DNA of 64,000 nucleotides from Rubricella aquisinus (GTDB lineage Bacteria; Pseudomonadota; Alphaproteobacteria; Rhodobacterales; Rhodobacteraceae), in NCBI RefSeq assembly GCF_014199445.1, contig NZ_JACIJS010000005.1:186001-250000 (forward strand), given 5' to 3'. Of the stretch, positions 17,516-26,499 are shown one piece after another. The notes under the pieces were generated by a model, which was given only the letters and a program-made list of their open reading frames with translations, did no database searches and was not told where the DNA came from. Within the stretch, counting starts at the first letter, position 1. Each line of letters begins with the position of its first letter. A program made the translations under genes and the position numbers.

Positions 17516-18898
17516 GTGTCAGATGCCCGCCGCCAACTCCGCCGGATCGAAACCGCGCTGCGTCTGCATGATCGGGGGAAGGTGAATTGGGCCTATGCGC
17601 ATTACCTCAAAATCCTTGAGCGCGATCCGTTTGTCCTGCAAATCCTCTGCAACACGGCCGGGATCGAGATTGAGCGCGGCGCATATGCCAAGGCAGAGGC
17701 GCGCTACAGGCTGGCGCTGGAGTACTACCCCGAAAGCCCCGTGGCCGTGTCGGGCCTGTGTCTGTGCCTGCATCACCGCCATGCGCCGCAGGAGGCCCGC
17801 GCGGTCAGTGCCGCACTTTTGGAGCGCGCGCCCGACGATCCGCAAGCCTATTACACCCATGCCATGACCCTGTCGCGCGACGGCGACACGCAAACCGCCC
17901 TGAGGGTCGTGGATGAGGGCCTGCGCCATTGCGCCCCGCATCAAAAGCGCAACAAACCGCGCACCGATCTGCTCAAGGCGCGCGGCCTCTTGCGGATCGC
18001 GGAAGGCGACTATGCGGGCGGGTTCCGAGACCGGGCCTATTTCGCGCTGTTTGGCCATGCGGAGGCCACGGCCACCTATCCACTCGATCTGGCTGCGTTT
18101 CAGGGCAAAACGGTGCTGATTCACCCCGAGGAGGGCAATGGCGACGGCGTGGCGCTCGGGCGGTTCATCCAGCCCTTTGCGGAAAGTGGCGCGCGCCTCT
18201 CAGTAGCCTGCCGCCCCGCGATGCGGCGCATGATGGAGAGCCTCTCCGACATCGCGGATCTGGTGCCGGAGCCGAAAACCTATGATGGTTATGATCATGT
18301 GCTGCCACCTATCGCCTTGCCGCATATCCTCGGCACCAAGCCGGGCACTTTGCCCGCCCCGATGACCCTCGCCATTCCTGCGGACAGTCTGGCGCGCGGA
18401 GCCGCCTTTGCAGCACCTTACGCGGACCGGCTCAAGGTCGGCTTTTGCTGGTCCGGCTCCACCGGATATGCGGATAACGCGCACCGCTCCGCCAGACTTG
18501 ATCCCTTCCTCAAGCTGGCACAGACAGCGGGCACGCAATTCTTCTCGCTCTATAAGGGGCCATTGCTGACGGACCTGTTCAGCCATGCCCAGCGGGACCG
18601 CGTCATCGACACATCCAGCGATGACCGGGACTACGCGGATGCCGCGGGCACCATTGCCGCCATGGACCTCGTGATCACGACCGATACCTGCGTGGCGCAT
18701 ATCGCGGGCAGTCTGGGGACGGAGACATGGCTCTTGCTGCACCGCGCGCCCTATTACTACTATCCTCGCCATCAGGAGGACCGCACGATCTGGTATCCGT
18801 CGATGCGCCTGTTCCGGCAGGATAAGGCGGGAGACTGGGATACGGTGTTTGCCGCAGTGCAAGCGGCCCTGACAGAACGGAGTGCCAAGCATGGTTGA
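17516..18898 (+). CDS. TPR protein with C-terminal GT9-like domain
   Basis: A 460-residue protein. Residues ~1-170 form tetratricopeptide repeats (RLHDRGKVNWAYAHYLKIL, GAYAKAEARYRLALEYYP, DDPQAYYTHAM). The C-terminal part (~190-460) resembles a heptosyltransferase/GT9 Rossmann fold: VLIHPEEGNGDGVALGRF, LKVGFCWSGSTGYADN, DLVITTDTCVAHIAGSLG, TWLLLHRAPYYYY. Such proteins often act in glycosylation or surface polysaccharide assembly. The start is uncertain: GTG 17516 is weakly supported by AAAGAGG upstream, and a TTG at 17444 adds 24 residues. It overlaps the following DUF6165 gene by 8 bp. Confidence 0.75.
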   Translation: MSDARRQLRRIETALRLHDRGKVNWAYAHYLKILERDPFVLQILCNTAGIEIERGAYAKAEARYRLALEYYPESPVAVSGLCLCLHHRHAPQEARAVSAALLERAPDDPQAYYTHAMTLSRDGDTQTALRVVDEGLRHCAPHQKRNKPRTDLLKARGLLRIAEGDYAGGFRDRAYFALFGHAEATATYPLDLAAFQGKTVLIHPEEGNGDGVALGRFIQPFAESGARLSVACRPAMRRMMESLSDIADLVPEPKTYDGYDHVLPPIALPHILGTKPGTLPAPMTLAIPADSLARGAAFAAPYADRLKVGFCWSGSTGYADNAHRSARLDPFLKLAQTAGTQFFSLYKGPLLTDLFSHAQRDRVIDTSSDDRDYADAAGTIAAMDLVITTDTCVAHIAGSLGTETWLLLHRAPYYYYPRHQEDRTIWYPSMRLFRQDKAGDWDTVFAAVQAALTERSAKHG

Positions 18899-19298
18899 GG
18901 TCACTGCCCCCTGCGCTGCCAGCGACCTCCTGGATCGGCTGTCCATCCTTGATCTGAAACGTACCCGGCTCCGCTCCGATCAGGATCGCGCGCTTGCGGG
19001 CAGCGCCTATCAGCGGCTCGCCTTGGCGCGCGACGCACAGTTGCCGGACCTGTCCGCCGCCGCCGAAGCCATCGACGCTCTGCATCAGTCAAACGGCTTG
19101 CTTTGGGATCTGGAGGAGGAAATGCGCCGCGCCCATTCAGGGGGCACCGATGCGCAAATCGCCGCCCTTTCCCGCCGGATCGTCGCCGGCAATGCCCAGC
19201 GCGCAAGGGCCAAGCGCAGGATCGACACGATCCTTGGCTCCGCCCTCGTGGAGGTGAAGGATTACACCACCGGCGCAGGTGGATCGAGCGGGGCGTGA
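18891..19298 (+). CDS. DUF6165-type protein
   Basis: A 135-residue mostly helical protein (LLDRLSILDLKRTRLRSDQD, HQSNGLLWDLEEEMRRA, ARRIDTILGSALVEVKDYT-like end). The pattern matches the DUF6165 family, which is regularly encoded next to TPR/glycosyltransferase genes, as here. Its function is unknown. The ATG overlaps the end of the TPR gene by 8 bp, so translation is probably coupled. The last 37 bp overlap the tail of the dioxygenase gene on the other strand. Confidence 0.78.
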   Translation: MVEVTAPCAASDLLDRLSILDLKRTRLRSDQDRALAGSAYQRLALARDAQLPDLSAAAEAIDALHQSNGLLWDLEEEMRRAHSGGTDAQIAALSRRIVAGNAQRARAKRRIDTILGSALVEVKDYTTGAGGSSGA

Positions 19299-20329
19299 AG
19301 CCGCGTCTTTGCCGTGATGATCCCGCCCCGCTGCCCGACCTCAAGCGATCCGTAACGCTGCGCGAACACGGGCGGCAGGGGGCGGTCCCCGGGGATGGAC
19401 AGCCAGAGCCGCAATAAATGGCGCCGCTGGGCCAGATCAGGCCAATCGGTAAAAGCCGTGCGGTCATGCAGATGCGCGTGGTTATACACGAATTGCATAT
19501 CGCCCGGCTGCAAGTGCATCCCGAAATGCATCTGCGGATCATTCGCCAGCGCGTCAAACATATCGAGTGCTGCCACATGATCCGGTGTCAGGCGCGGCGC
19601 GTCGGCGAACCGCTGCGCGCTGTCGATATATTGCCGCTGGTAGAACACTGTCAGATGCCCCTCATACCATGACAGCGGCGGGATGGTCATGAAGGGATCG
19701 GCTCCCTCCGGCACTTCGCCGCGCCGGTCGGTCGCAATCGGATCAAACAGGCGCGCTAGCAGATCGGGCCGCTCTGCCCGCATCTGGTTGTAGATCGCCT
19801 CGACACTGACCAAAAGCGACCGACCACCCTCCTTCGCATCGCGCAGGCACAACAGCCCGACCACATCGGCGCTGTCCGTGTGAAAGCTTTGCCGTTCTGC
19901 TGTCTGGTAAATCCGGGTGTTGGGATTGGTCGAACTCGCCCCCAGATCGCGCACATGGCCGAGGATATGTCCATCCGCGTTCTGCGATCGGGCAGAGCCA
20001 AGATGCGCCCCGATCCCGCAAAAAATCGCGGCAGCGGTCGCCTGATCATAGCGCGCGATGGGCAGCCCCCGCAGCACCTGCACCCCGACCCCGTGCAGCA
20101 GAGTTTGGCGCATGTCCCGGATCCGCGCGCCCAAACGTGGCAAATCGAACGCGTCTGCCGTGATCTCCCCGATATCGGCTCCGGTGGCGAGGAAGGCTTC
20201 CGCAGCCTGCTCCAATTCAGCGACCTCACTGGCACGCCATTCCGTGAGCCATCTTTCGGGATGATCCACCATCTCTGGTCCGGTCCATGCGGATGGGCCG
20301 TCAAATCGGTCTGGCATATCGTCGATCAT
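19262..20329 (-). CDS. TauD/TfdA-family Fe(II)/2-oxoglutarate dioxygenase
   Basis: A 355-residue member of the TauD/TfdA family. The iron-binding HxD appears in SFHTDSADVVGLLCL, with the distal His and the 2-oxoglutarate-binding Arg in FVYNHAHLHDRTAF and RRHLLRLWLS. The substrate cannot be read from the sequence (taurine, betaines and aromatics are all known for the family). ATG 20329 is preceded by GGAGACGAGGG and starts the family-like sequence. The open frame continues far upstream, opposite rimO, but that is a chance reading frame. Tail overlap with the DUF6165 gene leaves no room for a terminator. Confidence 0.9.
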   Translation of the reverse strand: MIDDMPDRFDGPSAWTGPEMVDHPERWLTEWRASEVAELEQAAEAFLATGADIGEITADAFDLPRLGARIRDMRQTLLHGVGVQVLRGLPIARYDQATAAAIFCGIGAHLGSARSQNADGHILGHVRDLGASSTNPNTRIYQTAERQSFHTDSADVVGLLCLRDAKEGGRSLLVSVEAIYNQMRAERPDLLARLFDPIATDRRGEVPEGADPFMTIPPLSWYEGHLTVFYQRQYIDSAQRFADAPRLTPDHVAALDMFDALANDPQMHFGMHLQPGDMQFVYNHAHLHDRTAFTDWPDLAQRRHLLRLWLSIPGDRPLPPVFAQRYGSLEVGQRGGIITAKTRLHAPLDPPAPVV

Positions 20330-20380
20330 CCCTCGTCTCCCCTTTTTGCGCGATTTTTTGGTCTGCGCGCGTCTCTCCAA

Positions 20381-20412
20381 TTCTTGTTTCCATAAATACC
20401 TCCCGCCGGAGG
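20381..20412 (-). repeat. Dispersed intergenic repeat, copy 2
   Basis: On the minus strand: CCTCCGGCGGGAGG followed by TATTTATGGAAACAAGAA. The CCTCC/GGAGG arms can form a hairpin. It lies in the divergent space between the dioxygenase and rimO. Confidence 0.6.
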
Positions 20413-20458
20413 CATGCAACGCTTCCCCAAACACAACATCGGATGTATAGCCACCGCC

Positions 20459-21856
20459 ATGAGCACGAACCCGCCAAATCTCCGCCCCGATCTTGCCCCG
20501 CAGGCCCGCTTCACCGAGGTTGCCCGCGCGGGCCAACCGCGCATCGGCATGGTGTCCTTGGGCTGCCCCAAGGCGCTGGTGGACAGTGAGCGTATCCTGA
20601 CGCGCCTTCGTTCCGAAGGCTATGCCATCACGGGCGACTATGCCGGGGCCCACGCGGTGATCGTGAACACTTGCGGCTTTCTCGACAGTGCCAAGGCCGA
20701 AAGCCTCGATGCAATCGGGGAGGCGCTGTCGGAGAACGGCAAGGTGATCGTCACCGGCTGTCTGGGCGCGGAAGAGGAGTACATTCGCGGCACCCATCCC
20801 AGCGTTCTGGCGGTCACTGGCCCGCACCAATATGAGCAGGTGCTCGACGCGGTCCATGCCGCCGTTCCGCCCGATCCCGATCCGTTCATTGACCTGATGC
20901 CAGCGGCGGGTCTGAAACTGACCCCGCGCCATTACGCCTATCTGAAAATCTCCGAAGGCTGTAATCACAAGTGCAAATTCTGCATCATCCCTGACATGCG
21001 CGGCCGTCTGCAAAGCCGCCCCGTGCATGCGGTGCTGCGGGAGGCCGAGAAGCTGGTGGAGAGCGGCGTGCGCGAAATCCTCGTCATCAGTCAGGACACG
21101 TCCGCCTATGGCGTGGACCGCAAGCATGACACGCATAAGTTCCACGACCGCGATGTGCGCACCCATATGACCGATATGGCTCGCGAAATGGGCCGGTTGG
21201 GGGCGTGGGTGCGGCTGCACTATGTCTATCCCTACCCCCATGTCGATGGCTTGGTCGAAGTGATGGCAGAGCCTGAGACGGGTCTTTTGCCCTATCTCGA
21301 CGTGCCGTTCCAACATGCCCATCCCGACACGCTCAAACGTATGGCCCGGCCTGCGGCGTCCTCCAAAACGCTGGAGCGGATTGCCCGCTGGCGCGCGATA
21401 CGGCCCGATATCACCCTGCGCTCCACCTTCATCGTCGGTTATCCCGGTGAGACGGAGGCGGAGTTTCAATACCTTCTGGACTGGATGGAAGAGGCCCGCC
21501 TCGACCGGGTTGGCGCGTTCCAATACGAAAACGTCGCGGGCGCACGCGCCAATGACCTGCCCGACCATGTGCCCGAAGACGTCAAGCAAGAGCGGTTCGA
21601 GCGGTTCATGGACGTGGCCCAGCGCATCTCCGCCGAGAAGCTGGAGGCAAAGGTCGGCACGATCCTGCCGGTGATCGTCGATACGGTTGATGAGGAGGGT
21701 GCCGTCTGCCGCACCCAATCCGACGCGCCAGAGATTGATGGCAACCTTTTCATCGATGATGGCTTTGAGGGGCTGTCACCCGGTGATATCGTCACGGTGA
21801 CGGTAGATGAGGCGAGCGAATATGATCTGTGGGGCACACCCACATCGCGGGGCTGA
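20459..21856 (+). CDS. rimO: Ribosomal protein S12 methylthiotransferase RimO
   Basis: A 465-residue radical-SAM enzyme that adds a methylthio group to an aspartate of ribosomal protein S12. The UPF0004 domain carries three cysteines for one iron-sulfur cluster (Cys36 in MVSLGCPK, Cys72 in VNTCGFLD, Cys101 in VTGCLG). The radical-SAM motif CNHKCKFC starts at Cys168, and a C-terminal TRAM domain ends near LWGTPTS. The set and [12 protein letters not shown] favour RimO over the related MiaB. ATG 20459 is the family-like start. Confidence 0.95.
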   Translation: MSTNPPNLRPDLAPQARFTEVARAGQPRIGMVSLGCPKALVDSERILTRLRSEGYAITGDYAGAHAVIVNTCGFLDSAKAESLDAIGEALSENGKVIVTGCLGAEEEYIRGTHPSVLAVTGPHQYEQVLDAVHAAVPPDPDPFIDLMPAAGLKLTPRHYAYLKISEGCNHKCKFCIIPDMRGRLQSRPVHAVLREAEKLVESGVREILVISQDTSAYGVDRKHDTHKFHDRDVRTHMTDMAREMGRLGAWVRLHYVYPYPHVDGLVEVMAEPETGLLPYLDVPFQHAHPDTLKRMARPAASSKTLERIARWRAIRPDITLRSTFIVGYPGETEAEFQYLLDWMEEARLDRVGAFQYENVAGARANDLPDHVPEDVKQERFERFMDVAQRISAEKLEAKVGTILPVIVDTVDEEGAVCRTQSDAPEIDGNLFIDDGFEGLSPGDIVTVTVDEASEYDLWGTPTSRG

Positions 21857-21863
21857 TCGGGGA

Positions 21864-22457
21864 ATGCGGATCGCGATCTTTCTTGTTGCTTTGGGGCTGG
21901 GACAGGCCGCTTTCGCGCAGGAACGGGTCTGCGGTGCTGTGGTCGATTTCCTGCCCATGGAGGACGCGCAAGCCCTCAGTGGTGACGATCTGGTGGATGC
22001 GCAATGCAACCAGACCGAAGAGGTGATCGTCCGCTTTCTCAACGATGAAATGATGCGCCCGCTCAATGAAAACGCGGGCACGGATGTGATCGCACCTTCT
22101 GAAATCCTGCTGGGCACGATCCGGGGCGATTATTACGCGCAAAACCCGCTTGAGACGATGATGGCGCTTCAGGGCGCGCTGATGAACATCCATGCAGCCA
22201 ATGAGATGATCGGGGATGAGAACCGCATCCGCACCTACCGGCTGGTCGCGGTGGACCGGATGATCGACCTGATGCACGAAATGGCCCTGCCGGAATATCA
22301 GCAGATGATCTCAGACATTCTGCCGATGGTGACCGAAGAGGACGTGCTGCGCGCGAAATGCGCCGTGGTCTATGACAATTTCGAGCTGGCCTTCGACACC
22401 ATCCTGTCGCTCAAGGCAGTGGAAGAGTGCGTGGCCTATAACCGGTTCGACCCATAA
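21864..22457 (+). CDS. Exported protein of unknown function
   Basis: A 197-residue protein with a clear signal peptide (MRIAIFLVALGLGQAAFA, residues 1-18). The rest is helical and acidic, with three cysteines (CGAVVDF, VDAQCNQT, EECVAYN), which could form disulfides in the periplasm. No domain recognised. It begins 7 bp after the rimO stop and could be co-transcribed with it, though no functional link is evident. Confidence 0.75.
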   Translation: MRIAIFLVALGLGQAAFAQERVCGAVVDFLPMEDAQALSGDDLVDAQCNQTEEVIVRFLNDEMMRPLNENAGTDVIAPSEILLGTIRGDYYAQNPLETMMALQGALMNIHAANEMIGDENRIRTYRLVAVDRMIDLMHEMALPEYQQMISDILPMVTEEDVLRAKCAVVYDNFELAFDTILSLKAVEECVAYNRFDP

Positions 22458-22559
22458 CGCCCCGATCTGCCGCAATTTTGCCCGATCCGGCTGGCATTTC
22501 TGGCGCGGCTGCTGAATGATATAGGCCATGACGCCAACCATAGCCGGGAAAAGTGAACC

Positions 22560-23561
22560 GTGACCGACCGTTACCTGATCGTCACCTGCATGAAAAACGA
22601 AGGACCATTCCTGTTGGAATGGCTCGCATTTCATCGTGCGATCGGGTTCACCGATATTCTGGTCTATACCAACGATTGCGATGATGGGACGGATTTGATG
22701 CTGGACCGGCTCGCCCGGCTGGGTCAGGTCATCCACCGCGACAACACCAAACGCGAAGGCCAGCGCAACAGTTATCAAATCCGCGCCTTTCGCGCCGCGA
22801 CCAAGGAATTGATCTATACCTCCTCGCAATGGGTTGCGCTGATCGACGCCGATGAATTCATCAATATCCATGTGGGTGACAAATCCGTGCAGGCCCTCAC
22901 GGCAGAGGCCGAAGCCCGCGTCGGCGGGCGGGTTGATGCCATTTCGCTGCCGTGGCGATTGTTCGGGAATGGTGGCGTGGAGGGGTACAACCCCGGCTTC
23001 GTGATCCAGAAATTCACCCGTGCGGCCCCCCATTATTGCCCCGCCCCGATGCAGGCATGGGGCATGAAATCCATCCACCGCCCCGAGAGTTTCGAGCGCC
23101 TTGGCCCCCATCGCCCCCGCGTGCCTAAGAATGAAGATTGGGGACCGATCAAATGGGTCAATGCCGCCGGAGAGGACATTCCCGAAAGCTACCGCCCCCA
23201 TCAATGGCGCTTTGACCGGCACACGATCAGCTACGATATGGGGCAGATCAATCATTACGGCGTCCGCTCCACCGAAAGTTTCCTGATGAAACAGGCCAAG
23301 GGCCGGGTCCATGGCGGGCAGGCCATCGACCTGAGCTATTGGAACAAGATGAACCGCAACGAGGAGGAGGACCGCTCCATCCTCGCGCTGCGCCGGAGTA
23401 TGCGCCAGATGCTTAAATTCTTCAGCCGCGATCCGGTCTTGATGGACTTGCATGAGCAGGCTGTCGCAAAACACCGCGCCGATATCGAGGCGGCAAAACA
23501 GACCGATATTGGCCGCGAATTGCTGGTCGCGCTGTCACAAGAGGCCCCTTCGAATGATTGA
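22560..23561 (+). CDS. Glycosyltransferase family 2-like protein
   Basis: A 333-residue protein of the Glyco_tranf_2_4 type. It begins LIVTCMKNEGPFLLEWLAFH, then ILVYTNDCDDGTD, and has a DxD-type metal/nucleotide-sugar motif in ALIDADEFINI. It is cytoplasmic with no membrane segment. The start is GTG 22560 with GGGAAAAG upstream. The next gene overlaps it by 8 bp, so the pair is translated together; the sugar and acceptor are not known. Placed with a hydrolase-like gene, a sulfotransferase fusion and GT25, it probably acts on surface polysaccharide. Confidence 0.85.
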   Translation: MTDRYLIVTCMKNEGPFLLEWLAFHRAIGFTDILVYTNDCDDGTDLMLDRLARLGQVIHRDNTKREGQRNSYQIRAFRAATKELIYTSSQWVALIDADEFINIHVGDKSVQALTAEAEARVGGRVDAISLPWRLFGNGGVEGYNPGFVIQKFTRAAPHYCPAPMQAWGMKSIHRPESFERLGPHRPRVPKNEDWGPIKWVNAAGEDIPESYRPHQWRFDRHTISYDMGQINHYGVRSTESFLMKQAKGRVHGGQAIDLSYWNKMNRNEEEDRSILALRRSMRQMLKFFSRDPVLMDLHEQAVAKHRADIEAAKQTDIGRELLVALSQEAPSND

Positions 23562-24528
23562 TCATCCGCTTCTCACAGCCAATGCCGAGGAAATGTCCCG
23601 CGCGGACTGGACCGTCGCGATGAAGGATCTTGGCGCCAAGCACGGCTTTTACCGCCGCTTGGGGGAGGAACACACGGCGCTGTCTGTCGGCACATCCGGC
23701 ACGCTGCTGGTCACGTTTGAAAACCTTGATCACGTCTATGACAATGTCCCGAACCGCCTGCCATGGGGGTTTCGGTTTGTGACGGAGCGGGGCTGGTCGA
23801 TCCTTGGCCTGATGGCCCATGCGTGGACATGGTATCGGGACGAGGACGTGCACGATTTCTTCGACGAATTGCGCGATACGGGCTATTTTGATCAATTCGA
23901 GCGGGTGGTGTTTTATGGCGCCTCCATGGGCGGCTATGCCGCGACCGCGTTCTCCGCCGCCTGCCCTGGTGCGACCGTCATTTCCATCAGCCCGCAGGCA
24001 ACGCTGAGCCGCGATGTGGCAAGCTGGGAAACCCGCTATAAGCGCGCATGGATCCGGGATTACTCCAGCCGCTATGGCTTTGGCCCCGACATGATCAAGA
24101 GCGCCAAACACGCCTATCTGTTCTATGATCCCACCGCGCAACTTGATGCGATGCATATGTCGCTGTTTGGTGGGGAGAATGTGACGAAGTTCAAATGCCG
24201 TTTCATGGGGCACCGGATCGCGTCCGCGATGCAGCAGATGGGCATCCTCGCCCCGGTGATCGAAGGCTGTATCGAGGGCACGCTCAACACCGCGGAATTC
24301 TACGATCTGATGCGCGCGCGGCGCAGGTTCCCGCGCTACCTTAAGGAACTGCTGGCCCAGCTTGATAAACGCGAGCGCCCCTACCTGACGGCGATGCTGT
24401 GCGAGCATTACCTGTCAAACAATCGCGGCCCCGCGTTTCGCAAGGCGCTCAACAACGCGGGCAAGGAGCTGCGCGCGCGCAACCAGCGATTACCCTCCGA
24501 AAGAACGCTGAAATATGACCGCCGCTAA
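23554..24528 (+). CDS. Alpha/beta-hydrolase-like protein, homologue of the fused domain downstream
   Basis: A 324-residue protein with a nucleophile-elbow-like GASMGG (residues 122-127, Ser124) after VVFYGASMGGYAATAF, and NLDH/FRF sequence before it. The same layout (TFENL, W.., GxSMG, ISPQATL, YLFYDPTAQ) is repeated in the C-terminal half of the next gene. Homologues are often labelled wrongly in databases. The likely fold is an alpha/beta hydrolase; whether a full catalytic triad exists is unclear, though a His in MGHRIAS could serve. ATG 23554 overlaps the end of the glycosyltransferase gene. Confidence 0.7.
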   Translation: MIDHPLLTANAEEMSRADWTVAMKDLGAKHGFYRRLGEEHTALSVGTSGTLLVTFENLDHVYDNVPNRLPWGFRFVTERGWSILGLMAHAWTWYRDEDVHDFFDELRDTGYFDQFERVVFYGASMGGYAATAFSAACPGATVISISPQATLSRDVASWETRYKRAWIRDYSSRYGFGPDMIKSAKHAYLFYDPTAQLDAMHMSLFGGENVTKFKCRFMGHRIASAMQQMGILAPVIEGCIEGTLNTAEFYDLMRARRRFPRYLKELLAQLDKRERPYLTAMLCEHYLSNNRGPAFRKALNNAGKELRARNQRLPSERTLKYDRR

Positions 24529-24558
24529 CCCCATGACAGGCGGCGGGGAGGAGGCATC

Positions 24559-26499
24559 ATGCTGATCCTGCATATCGGGTCACCCAAAACGGGCACCACC
24601 GCCCTGCAATCCTTCATGAGCAAGAATGAGGATGCGTTGCGCGCGCAGGGCATCAACTACATGAAGGCCGGCCGCGCGGGCCCCGCGCATAACCAGATTT
24701 CCATGGCGACCATTCGCGGTGACGCGGATGCGATGCGAAAGGCATTGGCGGAGGAATATCTCAGCCAGCCCGACATGATCCATTTCGCCTCAAGCGAGAC
24801 GCTGTTCCGCTTTGCCATGGCGCGCAAGCTCGGCCATGTGTTTGATCCCATTTTCAAGGGCCAGACGCGGGTGATCGCCTATCTGCGGCGACAGGATTCC
24901 TATGTCGAGTCGCTCTATAAACAACACATGAAGAAAGGGCGGCTCGAATTCACAAAGGACGAATTCGTCAAGGAACAGACGCCGAAAGCGGGCTATAACG
25001 CGATCCTGAGCCATTATGCCCGGCATTTTGGCGGGGATGACTGCATCACCATCCGCCCCTATCACCGCAAGGTTCTGAAAAACAACAATATCATCGAGGA
25101 TTTCTGCGACCTCATCAAAGTGCCCGACATGAGCAAGATGGAGAATATCCAGCTTGACGCGAACCCGTCCTTTTCGGTCGAGATGAGCGAATTGCTGGGC
25201 ATTCTGGGCGCACAGGACGGGACCAAGGCGCGCAACATCGCGCGCATCCTCTTTGAGCAGCAGCCCGAAGGCGTGTTCGGCTCCTATGATGCGTTCAACG
25301 CGCGGGACCGGGAATACATTCTGGCGACGCTGGCCGATGACCGGGAGAAATTCATCAGCCGGTTTGTCGACGGGGACGGCGCGTTTTTCCATCCTGAGCC
25401 GGGTGAGTTTGACACGCCCTTTGACGAAGTGGCCGATATGCGCGCGACGTTGGAGCGCAAGAACAAAGCGGTGGAGGCCTTTATCGGAGCCTATGAGGCA
25501 CTCCATGCAGAAGAAGCCGCCGCCCCGCCAGCGCCCGCAGCCCCCCCGAGCGAAACTACCGCCGATACCGATGCGCAAACCGACGCCGCCGAAACCACCA
25601 CTGCCGATGTGCCCGAGGGCCATCTGGTGGTTAACGCCGACGCGCTGCCACCCACATGGTTTGAGGAGATTTATCCCGGCGGCACGCGGCCCGGTTTTTA
25701 TCACAAGGTCGGGGCCTATGCCGCGTCCTTCGTGGATCGGGGGCCGGAAAAGCTCGTGGTGTCTTTCGACAATCTGCACAATGCGGGCGACACGCGTATG
25801 CGGCGCGAGCCATGGGCGCAGAAACTCTGTGCCGATCATGGCTGGTCGCATCTGGGCATCTATGCGCAGGCGCCCACATGGTTTCGGGACATGGACCTGA
25901 TCGCCTTCATGGAAAAGCTCGCCGCGGACGGCTTTTTCGCCCGTTTTGAGACATCCGGCTTTGCGGGCACCTCAATGGGCGCTTTTGGCGCGTTGACCTT
26001 TTCGCGCCTCTCGCCCGGTGCGCAGGTCGTGGCGTTCAGCCCGCAAACCACGCTCGATACGGATAAGGTGCCGTGGGAGCATCGCTTTGCCAAGGGGCGC
26101 GCGGCGGACTGGACCCTGCCCTTTTCTGACGCGGCGGACGGGATCGGCGAGGCGAAAAACGTCTATCTCATCTATGATCCGTTCGATGACAATGACCGCA
26201 AACAGGCCAAGCGCCTGTCGGGGGACAATATCACCACGCTGCGCGCCATCGGGCTGGGCCATAAATCGGCGCTTGTGATCAACCGGATGGGTCACTTGAA
26301 GATGGTCATGGAACAGGGGCTGAACGGCACGCTTGACCCGTCCGCGTTTTATCAGGCCATTCGGGATCGCCGCGCGATTTTCCTCTATCGCAAAACGATG
26401 GAAGGCTATCTGAAAAAGCAGGGGCGGGAGCACCACATTCCCGGCTTTACCCGCGCCTTCCGCATGGCCAAGCGCCGCGCGGCGCAGGCGGGTCAATAA
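24559..26499 (+). CDS. Sulfotransferase fused to an alpha/beta-hydrolase-like domain
   Basis: A 646-residue fusion. Residues 1-~300 are a sulfotransferase: the PAPS 5'-phosphosulfate loop GSPKTGTTALQ (7-17) and RVIAYLRRQDSYVESLY near 108 (3'-phosphate-binding region). Residues ~310-350 are an Ala/Pro/Thr linker. Residues ~360-646 repeat the fold of the preceding gene (VSFDNLHNAGD, GTSMGAFGALTF near 470, FSPQTTLD, VYLIYDPFDDND, GLGHKSALVINRMGHL). It would transfer sulfate from PAPS to a carbohydrate, with the second domain perhaps editing an acyl group; the latter is inference. GGGGAGGAGG precedes ATG 24559. The 3' end overlaps GT25 by 7 bp. Confidence 0.82.
   Translation: MLILHIGSPKTGTTALQSFMSKNEDALRAQGINYMKAGRAGPAHNQISMATIRGDADAMRKALAEEYLSQPDMIHFASSETLFRFAMARKLGHVFDPIFKGQTRVIAYLRRQDSYVESLYKQHMKKGRLEFTKDEFVKEQTPKAGYNAILSHYARHFGGDDCITIRPYHRKVLKNNNIIEDFCDLIKVPDMSKMENIQLDANPSFSVEMSELLGILGAQDGTKARNIARILFEQQPEGVFGSYDAFNARDREYILATLADDREKFISRFVDGDGAFFHPEPGEFDTPFDEVADMRATLERKNKAVEAFIGAYEALHAEEAAAPPAPAAPPSETTADTDAQTDAAETTTADVPEGHLVVNADALPPTWFEEIYPGGTRPGFYHKVGAYAASFVDRGPEKLVVSFDNLHNAGDTRMRREPWAQKLCADHGWSHLGIYAQAPTWFRDMDLIAFMEKLAADGFFARFETSGFAGTSMGAFGALTFSRLSPGAQVVAFSPQTTLDTDKVPWEHRFAKGRAADWTLPFSDAADGIGEAKNVYLIYDPFDDNDRKQAKRLSGDNITTLRAIGLGHKSALVINRMGHLKMVMEQGLNGTLDPSAFYQAIRDRRAIFLYRKTMEGYLKKQGREHHIPGFTRAFRMAKRRAAQAGQ

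Noticed and set aside
20330-21718. Upstream extension of the dioxygenase frame, making an 818-residue reading frame on the minus strand
   Set aside because: The extra part runs antisense through rimO, has no domain and the family start with a good ribosome-binding site is at 20329.
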